A stretch of 44,755 nucleotides of DNA from Bacteroidales bacterium (GTDB lineage: Bacteria > Bacteroidota > Bacteroidia > Bacteroidales > F082). The stretch covers positions 1 to 44,755 of the forward strand of contig JAFZXR010000007.1 in the NCBI GenBank assembly GCA_017616675.1, written 5' to 3'. Below the pieces are notes generated by a model, which saw only the letters and a program-made list of their open reading frames with translations, ran no database searches and was not told the DNA's origin. Each line of letters starts with the position of its first letter. The stretch's first letter is position 1. Shown here one piece after another: positions 1-7,846 of this stretch. Both the position numbers and the translations under genes were made by a program.

Positions 1-203
1 AAGAGCAACAGCAAAATCAGGAGGAGCAGCAGGATCAGCAGCAGCAACAGCAGCAACAACAGGAGCAGGAACAAAAGATGTCGAAAGAAGATGCCGAGCG
101 CATGCTGCAAGCCCTTGAAAATCAAGAGAAAGAGACAATGGATAAGATGAATGAGGCGAAGGCGATGAAGATGCAAAAACGTAGAATTCAGAAAGATTGG
201 TAG
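1..203 (+). CDS. batC: BatC-like protein, C-terminal end (truncated by window edge)
   Basis: An open frame in phase with position 3 runs from the window edge to a TAG at 201-203. It encodes a Gln/Glu-rich stretch followed by a charged tail (MSKEDAERMLQALENQEKE, then a Lys/Arg-rich end). Bacteroidetes BatC proteins (TPR proteins of the aerotolerance operon) end in this way, and batD and batE follow directly. The TPR part would lie upstream of the window. The poly-Gln run is written with mixed CAG/CAA codons. The assignment rests on the tail plus operon position. Confidence 0.75.
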   Translation, partial: EQQQNQEEQQDQQQQQQQQQEQEQKMSKEDAERMLQALENQEKETMDKMNEAKAMKMQKRRIQKDW

Positions 204-210
204 AATCTAG

Positions 211-238
211 TTTAGAGTTTAGAGTTTAAAGTTTAGAG
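211..238 (+). repeat. 7-bp tandem repeat between batC and batD
   Basis: Four head-to-tail copies of TTTAGAG (the third is TTTAAAG) fill most of the 41-nt gap between the batC stop (201-203) and the batD ATG (245). It is one of four such arrays in the window, all between co-directional genes. Confidence 0.8.
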
Positions 239-244
239 ATATTA

Positions 245-2053
245 ATGAAAAAGTTAATTTTCATAATTTTGTGTTTGATGGCGGCGTTCGTAGTGAGCGC
301 ACAGGATGACGTCAGTTTTAAGGTGATCTGCAAGAAGCAGGTCGTCGTGGGCGAGCAGTTTCAAGTATCGTACGAGTTAAGCGGCGACGGCAAGAACTTC
401 GAGGCCCCTAATTTCGTCAACTTCGAGATTATCAGCGGTCCGTTCCATTCGACGAGCTCGAGCATCCAGATCATCAACGGCTCGGCGTCGAAGACCACTA
501 CCCTCACCTATTCGTATTACCTGAGAGCGCTGAAGGAAGGCGAGTTCACCATCCCGGCGGCTACCATCACCGTCAACAAGAAAAAGGTGAAGAGCACGAC
601 GGCCACCATCACTGTCGGAAAGAGCAGCAGCGTGGCATCGGGAGGTTCCAGCTCGGCAGGCACAGGCAAGGAGGTGTTTCTTGAGGCCATGCCGAACAAG
701 AAGAGCGCTTATCTTGGCGAGCAGATCATGCTGACATACAAGATTTACTATAACATCCCGATTTCGAACCTGTCGATATCCAAGGCCCCGTCGTATTCGG
801 GATTCTGGACCAAGGACGTGACCGACAACAACGGCGTGCTGCAGCAGTCGTCGACGGTGAAAAACGGCCAGGAATACCATGTGGCGACGATTCAGGAAAT
901 AGTGTTGATACCACAAAAAGCAGGCACTCTCACCATCGATCCGCTCGACATCACATGCGTGGCACAGATCAGGACCGAGCGCCAGCGTCAGCAGGGCTAC
1001 GACCCGTTTGAGAACTTCTTCGGCGACATGATGGGCACATCGTATACCAACGTCAAGAAAGACATGAAGTCGCAGCCTATCGACATCGAGGTGAAACCTC
1101 TGCCAATAGCCGAAAAACCTGCCAGTTTCAAAGGTGCAGTCGGACAGTTCACCTTCACCGCGAGAATCGACAAGACCGAGATGAAGTCGAACGACGCCTT
1201 CACCATCACCTATACCGTTTCAGGCAAGGGAAATATCGACTTGCTGGATATCCCGAGACCGGTCTTCCCACCCGATTTCGAGGTTTACGACCCGAAAATC
1301 ACCACCAACTCGAAGAACAACTCATATGGAATCAGCGGAACGAAAACCGCGGAATATGTTGTCATCCCTAGGGTTTCGGGCGATTTCACCATCAACCCGA
1401 TGGAGTTTTCTTACTTCGACCCGTCGAAAGGCAAATATGCCACTCTGTCGTCCGACGGATATGAGCTTCACGTCGAGAGAAGCGCCAACGAAGGCAGCTC
1501 GGGCATCATCTATGCCGGCGGACAGGAAGCCATCAAGGTGGTCGGCAACGACATCAACCACATCAAGACCATAGCAGCTCTGCGCAAGGGCGGTATTCTG
1601 CTTTTCGCATCACCGTTGTATTTCATAATGATGGCAGCGATGATAGTTATTTTCGCCACAGCGATGATTTTGCATAAGAGAATCAACAAATTCAACCAGA
1701 ATCAGGTGTTGGTGAGAAACAGAAAAGCGACCAAGATTGCCAAGAAACGACTGAAAAACGCATATAGTTACCTGAAGATCAAAGATCAGAATCATTTCTA
1801 CGAAGAATTGTCGCAGGCCTTGTGGGGATATATCTCCGACAAGCTGAACATCTCGCGTTCGCAGCTCTCGATGGACACCGTCAGGGAGATGATGAACAGC
1901 AAGAATGTGCCCGAAGACATTGTAAATCAATTCATTGACTTGCTCAACAGCTGCGAGTTCGCACGATTCGCTCCAGGCGACCCCGGCAAGAAGATGGAAG
2001 ATCTCTATCAGAAAGGTATTGAAGTTATAACAAAAGCTGAGAAAAATCTATGA
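245..2053 (+). CDS. batD: BatD, aerotolerance/oxygen-tolerance protein
   Basis: This is a 602-residue exported membrane protein. A signal peptide covers residues 1-19 (ends VVSAQ). A long beta-rich periplasmic region follows, then one membrane helix at about 451-475 and a cytoplasmic helical tail of about 125 residues. This matches BatD of the Bacteroides aerotolerance operon in length and order. Bat proteins (two von Willebrand-type proteins plus BatC-E) are thought to form an inner-membrane complex that helps survival under oxygen or envelope stress; the molecular role is not settled. The gene sits between batC and batE. Start ATG 245 places the signal peptide at the N-terminus. Confidence 0.92.
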   Translation: MKKLIFIILCLMAAFVVSAQDDVSFKVICKKQVVVGEQFQVSYELSGDGKNFEAPNFVNFEIISGPFHSTSSSIQIINGSASKTTTLTYSYYLRALKEGEFTIPAATITVNKKKVKSTTATITVGKSSSVASGGSSSAGTGKEVFLEAMPNKKSAYLGEQIMLTYKIYYNIPISNLSISKAPSYSGFWTKDVTDNNGVLQQSSTVKNGQEYHVATIQEIVLIPQKAGTLTIDPLDITCVAQIRTERQRQQGYDPFENFFGDMMGTSYTNVKKDMKSQPIDIEVKPLPIAEKPASFKGAVGQFTFTARIDKTEMKSNDAFTITYTVSGKGNIDLLDIPRPVFPPDFEVYDPKITTNSKNNSYGISGTKTAEYVVIPRVSGDFTINPMEFSYFDPSKGKYATLSSDGYELHVERSANEGSSGIIYAGGQEAIKVVGNDINHIKTIAALRKGGILLFASPLYFIMMAAMIVIFATAMILHKRINKFNQNQVLVRNRKATKIAKKRLKNAYSYLKIKDQNHFYEELSQALWGYISDKLNISRSQLSMDTVREMMNSKNVPEDIVNQFIDLLNSCEFARFAPGDPGKKMEDLYQKGIEVITKAEKNL

Positions 2054-2064
2054 TTTTAGCTTAG

Positions 2065-2141
2065 AAGCTTAGGAGTTTAGAAGATTAGAAGATTAGAAGA
2101 TTAAAAGATTAGAAGTTTAGAAGTTTAGAAGTTTAGAAGAT
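2065..2141 (+). repeat. 8-bp tandem repeat between batD and batE
   Basis: Nine consecutive 8-mers of the type AAGATTAG or AAGTTTAG run from 2065 to 2136, and a tenth partial unit runs into the batE ATG at 2142. The array occupies almost the whole 88-nt gap after the batD stop. Units vary at one or two positions (AAGCTTAG, GAGTTTAG, AAGATTAA), so it is an imperfect array. Confidence 0.88.
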
Positions 2142-2900
2142 ATGAAAAGAATATATTTTTTGATGGTTTTGATGGTTTTGACTGTTGGTTTGAAGGCGCA
2201 AGTGCTTCAGAATCAGGAGTTTACAAAAGCCAATTTCTATTATAACGAAAGCAAATACGACACTGCCCTGGTGATTTACGAAGGCATTTTGAAGGACGGA
2301 TTTGTATCGGCTCCTTTGTTATACAACATCGGCAACACCTATTTCAAAATGCGCAACTATCCGATGGCCATCCTCAACTATGAAAAGGCCTTGAAGCTCG
2401 ACCCTACCGACGATGACATCAGGCAGAATCTCGTCATTGCCAACGCGCTCATCACCGACAAGATCGAGCCTTTGCCGGTTTTCTTCCTCACCAAATGGTG
2501 GCGTAACCTTGGAAATATGCTTACTGCCAACGGCTGGGCGACGGTCACGCTGGTAATTTTGGGCATTTTTTTATTGCTGTTGTTTTTATATCTTACAGCC
2601 CGTACTTCGGGAGGCAAGAAAGCCACGTTTTTCCTTGGAATAATAATGGTTTTGCTGTTGATTTGCAGCGGCATCATAGCATTGCAGAAATACAACTACC
2701 TCAACGAGCGCAACGAGGCTATCGTCATGAAGCCTACCATCACCGTCAAGAGTTCGCCGTCGTCGACGGGCGTCGACCTGTTTGTTTTGCATGAGGGGAC
2801 TAAGGTCACCATTCTCGACAAGGACGGCGATTGGGACAAGATAAAGATTGCCGACGGAAGCGTTGGTTGGCTCCCATCTTCATCATCCATAAAGTATTGA
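2142..2900 (+). CDS. batE: BatE, TPR and SH3 domain membrane protein
   Basis: This is a 252-residue protein with a signal peptide (1-19), two TPR-like helical repeats (about 25-92, including YNIGNTYFKMRNYPMAILNYEKA), two membrane helices (about 131-153 and 163-183) and a C-terminal bacterial SH3 domain (about 192-250, ending DGSVGWLPSS). The architecture is that of BatE, the last gene of the Bat operon. The ATG directly follows the 8-bp repeat array, and no Shine-Dalgarno is visible. A weak hairpin and a new promoter follow, so the operon probably ends here. Confidence 0.9.
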   Translation: MKRIYFLMVLMVLTVGLKAQVLQNQEFTKANFYYNESKYDTALVIYEGILKDGFVSAPLLYNIGNTYFKMRNYPMAILNYEKALKLDPTDDDIRQNLVIANALITDKIEPLPVFFLTKWWRNLGNMLTANGWATVTLVILGIFLLLLFLYLTARTSGGKKATFFLGIIMVLLLICSGIIALQKYNYLNERNEAIVMKPTITVKSSPSSTGVDLFVLHEGTKVTILDKDGDWDKIKIADGSVGWLPSSSSIKY

Positions 2901-2913
2901 TTTATCGTACTTT

Positions 2914-2936
2914 AGACATTAAAAATGTCTGTTTTT
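2914..2936 (+). terminator. Weak hairpin terminator after batE
   Basis: A 7-bp stem AGACATT/AATGTCT (2914-2920 and 2924-2930) with a 3-nt loop is followed by GTTTTTA. The stem is AT-rich, so termination may be partial. It lies between the batE stop and the next promoter at 2978. Confidence 0.45.
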
Positions 2937-2977
2937 ACTTTTTTGGAGAAAAAATATTAAATTTTTTTCCTAAAATA

Positions 2978-3009
2978 TTTGTGTAGTTCAAAAAAATGTT
3001 GTATTTTTG
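2978..3009 (+). promoter_or_regulatory. Bacteroidetes promoter for the propeller protein
   Basis: TTTG at 2978-2981, 20 nt, then TATTTTTG at 3002-3009 is a perfect match to the Bacteroides -33/-7 consensus (TTTG, about 20 nt, TAnnTTTG). Transcription should begin near 3014. That makes the upstream in-frame ATG at 3023 an unlikely start and favours 3044 or 3062. Confidence 0.85.
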
Positions 3010-3061
3010 AACGCTAAAAATAGTGCATATTAAAATTGAATTAATGTCTAAATTACGTGAT

Positions 3062-6000
3062 ATGAAAAAAAGATTTTTACCGTTAAGTATGCTTTTGATA
3101 ACCATAGTGTTAGCTCAAGCAAGTATCGTGGCTAATGCTACTGGAACCGAAGGAAAGTACACTCCGAGGACTGATTCAGAGGCCACATTTTCTTCATTTA
3201 TGAAGAGCATTCGCGCAAATCAGGAGACTGGTTTGATCGATCCGGCATGGCTTATTGCCGGTCAGCAGTCTGCTCAAGAGAGAACAAGAGATGCCAATTT
3301 AGACTGGACATACGCTGGTCCGGACAACTTCGGCGGAGTTACCAGAGGCATTGTCTACAATGCTGACGGCACAGTTTTGATTGGAACGATGGGTGGTGAC
3401 CTTTACAAGACCACCAACGATGGCATCACATTCAGAAAGCTCAACAGCATGAATCTTCCTATCAGCTGCATGGTGAGCGATGCCAACGGCAACGTCTTCA
3501 TCGGCACAGGTGACGGTCGTGACGCCCAGAATTTCAACGGTCTTTCGGTGCTCGGATATGAAGCGAGTTTCATCGGCAAAGGTATTTACAAACTGGCTGC
3601 AGGTTCGACAACACCTGAGCTTCTCGCATCGACAACACCTACCGCAACAAACGGCTGGGGCTATGTCAACGAGATGACTTATACCAATGGCAAGCTTTAC
3701 GCAGCAACAGTGGCTGGTATCATGATGAGTGCCGATAACGGTGCAACTTGGACTAACGTTAAAGAAGGTAATTTCAGAAGCGTGAAGTCGAACAACGCAG
3801 GTCGTATCCTCGCTGCCGACCAGGACAAGGTTTACCTCTCGAATGACGGCACGACATTCAACAACGTTTCTGATGCCATCGGCGCAAATACAAACATGAA
3901 GATCATTGCAATGTCACCATCAGATCCTAACTTCATGTACATTGCATACATCACCGGTTCAGCCGGATCATATTCAACAGGTAACATTTATTTCACAGCA
4001 GATGGTGGTGCAAACTGGGGCATCGCACTGGCAGGAACAACACTGTATCCTATCTTTGGCAGCAACGCCAACTATGACGGATTCATGATTGTTTATCCTA
4101 ACAACCCAAGAAAGCTCCTCATCGGTTCAGACAACCTCTGGGTTCTTGAAGATGCAACAGGCCAAGGTGTCAACAGCTACAGACCACAGCAGATTTCCGA
4201 ATACCAGACAAGTGAGTTCACATCAATTGCATGGAACCGCTATTACTATCTGCATCAGGGCATTCAGAACATAGCATTCAAGCCAAGCGACCCGAACGTG
4301 TTCTTCGTTGGAACGACAGGCGGTATCTACAAAGGCGAATACTATGCAAGCAAGTATTCATACAGAAGCGGCAACCGTTACTTAATCACTGAAGAGCAGC
4401 ACTCATCAGTGGTACGTGCAATGAACGTAGGTATCGGCGGTCTTACCTCGATTCTCGCCGGCTGCCTTGACCACGGCACGATATACATCGCAGGTTCTGA
4501 AAACGTCAATAACGTGACAACAGGTGAGGTGGCATTCCCACACAGAACAGCCAACGAATATGTCGACACATATTTCACCAAATCATATGCAGGTGGCCCA
4601 TGCGCAATATCGACTATCAGCCCGTACATCTTCTTTGTTTCAGGAACAGGAAGCCTTTCAACGCCTATCTACAGATCAGAGACCGCTGGCGTTGACTTCG
4701 ACCAGAACTTCGAAGGTGGCGACAGCCCTGTGATCACCAATGCCAACGCGTTCAGGACACCATTTGCATTGTATGAGACATACAACGACGCTCACAGCTC
4801 GGTTGAACTCTACGACTTCTATGCCAAATATCAGAAGCCGTTCGACACTTTACATGTTGACGACACCCTGTATATCAACGACACCGTTTTCGTAACACAC
4901 GGAAAGATTTATTCGTATGAGCTCGACTCACTTTATGTCAACCACAGCACCAGCTGGCAGTTCGACAGCACGTTGTATTACTCGACCTCATCCGACACAG
5001 CATTGTTGATATTCCACACCTTGTATAACTACACCGACACATTGTTCATCGACTTGGATACCTTGGCATTAGGTATCAGACGCGATGCCAAAGCCGGCGA
5101 CCAGCTTAACTACTACAGCCGTCAGGCAGGTTATCCTATCAGTTATACATTGCCGGAGCCACCGCACGATCCGGAGCACGTTGACACGGTCGCCGGCGGC
5201 TACAAGTGGATTCCAGGCGACACAATCTGGGGCTTGCACGATCCACTCGGAAGCACCTTCGTCTGCGCAGTCAAGGATAAAGTCTACATGACAAAAGAAG
5301 CTCTCGTCTTCAACAAAGTCACCGACTGGTTCACCATCAGCGCAATCAGCGGCATCCCGACAGCAGTGACACTCTCAGGTGACGGTGCAACAGCATACGT
5401 CGGAACTGACGGTGGTAACTTCTACACATTCGATCATCTTAATGAGGTGTTCGATTCGAGACAGGCCGACGTCACCAATACATACAACCCATGTGTCACG
5501 ATGACCACCGACAACACAACATTTGCCGGCCGCGCCATCACAAGCATCTCTGTCAACCCGTCGAATAAGAACAACATCCTTATTACCTTAGGCAACTATG
5601 GCAACACCGAATATGTGTTCATCTCAACCGATGGCGGCGCCACATTCACTGCAGCAACAGGTCTCCCGACAGTTCCTGTCTATTCAAGCTTGATTGAAAA
5701 GAGCACAGGTCTGTACATCGTCGGAACAGAATACGGCATCTACACATCGGAAAACGGCACATCATGGGCAAAATCAGGCGAGATATCGAGCCCGGTGATG
5801 GAGATCAAACAGGCCATCATGAAGAACCATGACGATGTTATCGACGTACTCTACGATGAGATGGGCGTTCCGACATACATCATCTATCCTGGTATCCACA
5901 ACGAGGGTATGATTTATGCAGCAACATACGGCTCAGGCGTCCTCGTTTGCGGCACCTACAAAGAAGGCGGCGACCTCGGCATTGTCGAGAACGATGAGAC

Positions 6001-6262
6001 AGCAAGCAACGTACAGCTGAACATCTTCCCTAACCCGGTGAGAGACAACGGCAACATCAATATCACGCTCACCGAGAGTGCCAAGGTAAGCTATCAGATC
6101 TACGACCTCGCAGGCCGCATGATAGTCAACAACGAACTCGGATATTACGAGCAAGGCGATCACACCATGACATTCAACACCGACAACCTCACAAGCGGAA
6201 CATACATCATCCGCGTACAGGCCGGCAGACAGTCAGAGACAGCCAAGTTCTTAGTATACTAA
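3062..6262 (+). CDS. Secreted beta-propeller protein with T9SS sorting domain
   Basis: From ATG 3062 (MKKRFLPLSM...) this is 1066 residues with a clean signal peptide ending near IVANA. In-frame ATGs at 3023 and 3044 would put charged residues ahead of it, and 3023 is too close to the predicted transcription start. Asp-box/BNR-type motifs recur (SADNGATW, SNDGTTF, TADGGANW, STDGGATF, SENGTSW), indicating a sortilin/BNR-like beta-propeller. A mid-protein segment is rich in DTL/DTLY/DTVF strands. The last ~80 residues (IFPNPVRDNGN ... GTYIIRVQAG ... KFLVY) are a type A T9SS sorting domain, so the protein should be exported and surface-anchored or released. The ligand or substrate is unknown. 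It has its own promoter and terminator. Confidence 0.88.
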   Translation: MKKRFLPLSMLLITIVLAQASIVANATGTEGKYTPRTDSEATFSSFMKSIRANQETGLIDPAWLIAGQQSAQERTRDANLDWTYAGPDNFGGVTRGIVYNADGTVLIGTMGGDLYKTTNDGITFRKLNSMNLPISCMVSDANGNVFIGTGDGRDAQNFNGLSVLGYEASFIGKGIYKLAAGSTTPELLASTTPTATNGWGYVNEMTYTNGKLYAATVAGIMMSADNGATWTNVKEGNFRSVKSNNAGRILAADQDKVYLSNDGTTFNNVSDAIGANTNMKIIAMSPSDPNFMYIAYITGSAGSYSTGNIYFTADGGANWGIALAGTTLYPIFGSNANYDGFMIVYPNNPRKLLIGSDNLWVLEDATGQGVNSYRPQQISEYQTSEFTSIAWNRYYYLHQGIQNIAFKPSDPNVFFVGTTGGIYKGEYYASKYSYRSGNRYLITEEQHSSVVRAMNVGIGGLTSILAGCLDHGTIYIAGSENVNNVTTGEVAFPHRTANEYVDTYFTKSYAGGPCAISTISPYIFFVSGTGSLSTPIYRSETAGVDFDQNFEGGDSPVITNANAFRTPFALYETYNDAHSSVELYDFYAKYQKPFDTLHVDDTLYINDTVFVTHGKIYSYELDSLYVNHSTSWQFDSTLYYSTSSDTALLIFHTLYNYTDTLFIDLDTLALGIRRDAKAGDQLNYYSRQAGYPISYTLPEPPHDPEHVDTVAGGYKWIPGDTIWGLHDPLGSTFVCAVKDKVYMTKEALVFNKVTDWFTISAISGIPTAVTLSGDGATAYVGTDGGNFYTFDHLNEVFDSRQADVTNTYNPCVTMTTDNTTFAGRAITSISVNPSNKNNILITLGNYGNTEYVFISTDGGATFTAATGLPTVPVYSSLIEKSTGLYIVGTEYGIYTSENGTSWAKSGEISSPVMEIKQAIMKNHDDVIDVLYDEMGVPTYIIYPGIHNEGMIYAATYGSGVLVCGTYKEGGDLGIVENDETASNVQLNIFPNPVRDNGNINITLTESAKVSYQIYDLAGRMIVNNELGYYEQGDHTMTFNTDNLTSGTYIIRVQAGRQSETAKFLVY

Positions 6263-6283
6263 TAACGGAAAAATCACAAAAAA

Positions 6284-6309
6284 GGCTCCCGATTGGGAGC
6301 CTTTTTTTT
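6284..6309 (+). terminator. Strong intrinsic terminator
   Basis: Stem GGCTCCC/GGGAGCC (6284-6290 and 6295-6301) with loop GATT is followed by eight T residues (6302-6309). An A-run precedes the stem, so it can also act on transcripts arriving from the minus-strand lipoprotein gene. Confidence 0.92.
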
Positions 6310-6327
6310 ATTAAAAACAAAAAATTT

Positions 6328-6462
6328 TTAATACACGCTTTCCCTTTGATACTGCTGATGTTCGCCGTATGCCGGGCATGTTGATTTCGACGACGACTGG
6401 CATGCCGAGAGCAACACTCCCAGGACGAAAGCCACCACCAATAAAACTGCAATCTTCTTCAT
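6328..6462 (-). CDS. Small 44-residue lipoprotein
   Basis: A minus-strand ATG at 6462 opens a 44-codon frame ending TAA at 6328-6330. The protein begins MKKIAVLLVVAFVLGVLL and continues SAC, a good lipobox (LLSAC, Cys21). The mature peptide is about 24 residues: a Ser-rich linker, then CPAYGEHQQYQRESVY. It should be a lipid-anchored envelope peptide. The CPAY segment resembles short Bacteroidetes peptides I recall, but I assign no function. The gene lies between the strong terminator (shared, convergent with the propeller gene) and the ung promoter. I see only a near-match -7 element (TACTTTG, 6489-6495 on the minus strand). Confidence 0.75.
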   Translation of the reverse strand: MKKIAVLLVVAFVLGVLLSACQSSSKSTCPAYGEHQQYQRESVY

Positions 6463-6484
6463 ATATACTTATTAATTATTTCCG

Positions 6485-6516
6485 TTTACAAAGTAACGAT
6501 TTTTTTTCTAATTTTG
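6485..6516 (+). promoter_or_regulatory. Promoter for ung-rdgB
   Basis: TTTA at 6485-6488, 20 nt, then TAATTTTG at 6509-6516 matches the Bacteroidetes -33/-7 consensus with one -33 mismatch. The ung ATG is at 6545, leaving a short 5' leader. Confidence 0.7.
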
Positions 6517-6544
6517 TACACAGAAACAAAAAAATATTTTCACC

Positions 6545-7234
6545 ATGGCAGAAATCAAGAAGCCGGTCATCGAAGAAGGATGGTACGAAGCCTTGAAGCA
6601 GGAGTTCGAGTCGCCATATTTTGCCGGCATCAAGACGTTTCTTATTGAGGAAAAACGCAAATACGTGGTGTATCCGCCGTCGCCGTTGATCTTCAACGCC
6701 TTCAATCGCACGCCTTTCGCCAAAGTCAAGGTGGTGATATTAGGTCAGGACCCATATCATGGCGTGGGACAGGCGCATGGACTGGCGTTCTCGGTTCCCG
6801 ACGGCATCCAGCCTCCGCCGAGCTTGCAGAACATCTTCAAAGAGCTGCACACCGACATCGGGATGCCTATTCCAAAAAACGGCAACCTCGAACGCTGGGC
6901 CGACGAAGGAGTCCTGCTTTTAAACGCCTCGTTAACTGTGAGAGCCAACATGGCGGCATCGCACGCGCGCATCGGGTGGCAGCAGTTTACCGACGCAGCA
7001 ATACGCGCGCTCTCGGAGAAAAAGGAACATCTGGTGTTTCTGCTGTGGGGCAACTACGCCATCGCCAAGGAAGGCCTCATCGACCATAGCAAACATCTCA
7101 TCTTGAAGACCGTGCACCCTTCCCCACTCTCGGCGAGCCGCGGGTTCTTCGGATGCAGACATTTTTCACAAGCCAATCAATACCTTATTAATAATAATAT
7201 AGAGCCGATAAAATGGGACGTGATCGCACAATAG
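6545..7234 (+). CDS. ung: Uracil-DNA glycosylase
   Basis: This is a 229-residue family 1 uracil-DNA glycosylase, which removes uracil from DNA as the first step of base-excision repair. The water-activating motif GQDPYHG lies at 67-73 (Asp69), followed by the uracil-pocket region (GLAFSVP). The Leu-intercalation loop [10 protein letters not shown] lies at 191-200. Length and termini are normal for the family. Its 3' end overlaps rdgB by 22 nt, so the two are probably translationally coupled. Confidence 0.97.
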   Translation: MAEIKKPVIEEGWYEALKQEFESPYFAGIKTFLIEEKRKYVVYPPSPLIFNAFNRTPFAKVKVVILGQDPYHGVGQAHGLAFSVPDGIQPPPSLQNIFKELHTDIGMPIPKNGNLERWADEGVLLLNASLTVRANMAASHARIGWQQFTDAAIRALSEKKEHLVFLLWGNYAIAKEGLIDHSKHLILKTVHPSPLSASRGFFGCRHFSQANQYLINNNIEPIKWDVIAQ

Positions 7235-7794
7235 TATTCGCTACGCATAACAATAATAAATTAGCGGAGATTCAGAATATTTTAAAGGGTTTCGAAGTTG
7301 TGGGGCTGCGCGACATCGGATGTGAGACCGACATCGTTGAGGATGCCGACGATTTGCAGGGCAATGCGAAGATTAAGGCTGACTTTGTGACCAATAATTA
7401 TCACCTTAATTGCTTTGCCGACGACACCGGGCTGGAAGTCGAGGCGTTGAATGGCGCTCCAGGAGTGTATTCGGCACGTTATGCCGGCGAAGGCTGCTCG
7501 TATCACGACAACGTGGTGAAGTTGCTTGCCGCGATGAAAGGAATAAAGAACAGAAAAGCCCGTTTCAGAACCGTTATCGCATTGAACCTCAATGGGAAAC
7601 AATATTTCTTCGAAGGAATAGTGAATGGAAAAATCCTCGAGGAGGAACATGGCGCCGGAGGCTTCGGCTACGACCCTATCTTCCAGCCTGACGGCTATGA
7701 GGAGACCTTTGCGGAGATGCCGATGAATGTGAAAAACAAAATCTCGCACAGAGGAAGAGCAGTGCAAAAACTTGTGGAATTTTTGAATATATAA
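7213..7794 (+). CDS. rdgB: dITP/XTP pyrophosphatase (Ham1/RdgB family)
   Basis: This is a 193-residue non-canonical purine NTP pyrophosphatase that hydrolyses dITP, ITP and XTP to monophosphates and keeps them out of DNA. Family motifs are THNNNK (11-16), the catalytic segment [12 protein letters not shown] (Asp70/71), [12 protein letters not shown] and GFGYDPIF near the C-terminus. ATG 7213 is the only plausible start and lies 22 nt inside ung. The 3' end carries the -33 box of the next gene's promoter. Confidence 0.95.
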   Translation: MGRDRTIVFATHNNNKLAEIQNILKGFEVVGLRDIGCETDIVEDADDLQGNAKIKADFVTNNYHLNCFADDTGLEVEALNGAPGVYSARYAGEGCSYHDNVVKLLAAMKGIKNRKARFRTVIALNLNGKQYFFEGIVNGKILEEEHGAGGFGYDPIFQPDGYEETFAEMPMNVKNKISHRGRAVQKLVEFLNI

Positions 7795-7813
7795 AAAATT
7801 TTTTGTATTTTTG
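7782..7813 (+). promoter_or_regulatory. Promoter for the PKD/Ig cargo protein
   Basis: TTTG at 7782-7785, 20 nt, then TATTTTTG at 7806-7813 is a perfect Bacteroidetes promoter. Its -33 box lies inside the last codons of rdgB. The downstream ATG is at 7847. Confidence 0.85.
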
Positions 7814-7846
7814 TAGTTTGGATTAATCGCAAAAAACTGTAAAAAA

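Noticed and set aside
1..75. CAG/CAA-rich start of the window as a microsatellite.
   Set aside because: It is the coding sequence of a Gln/Glu-rich tail with mixed synonymous codons and fits a BatC C-terminus.
2065..2141. Possible CRISPR-like array.
   Set aside because: Units are 8 bp and directly adjacent with no spacers, and no cas genes are present.
3023..3061. Upstream ATGs (3023, 3044) as starts of the propeller protein.
   Set aside because: 3023 lies about 9 nt after the predicted transcription start, and both would put charged residues before the signal peptide; ATG 3062 gives a standard signal.
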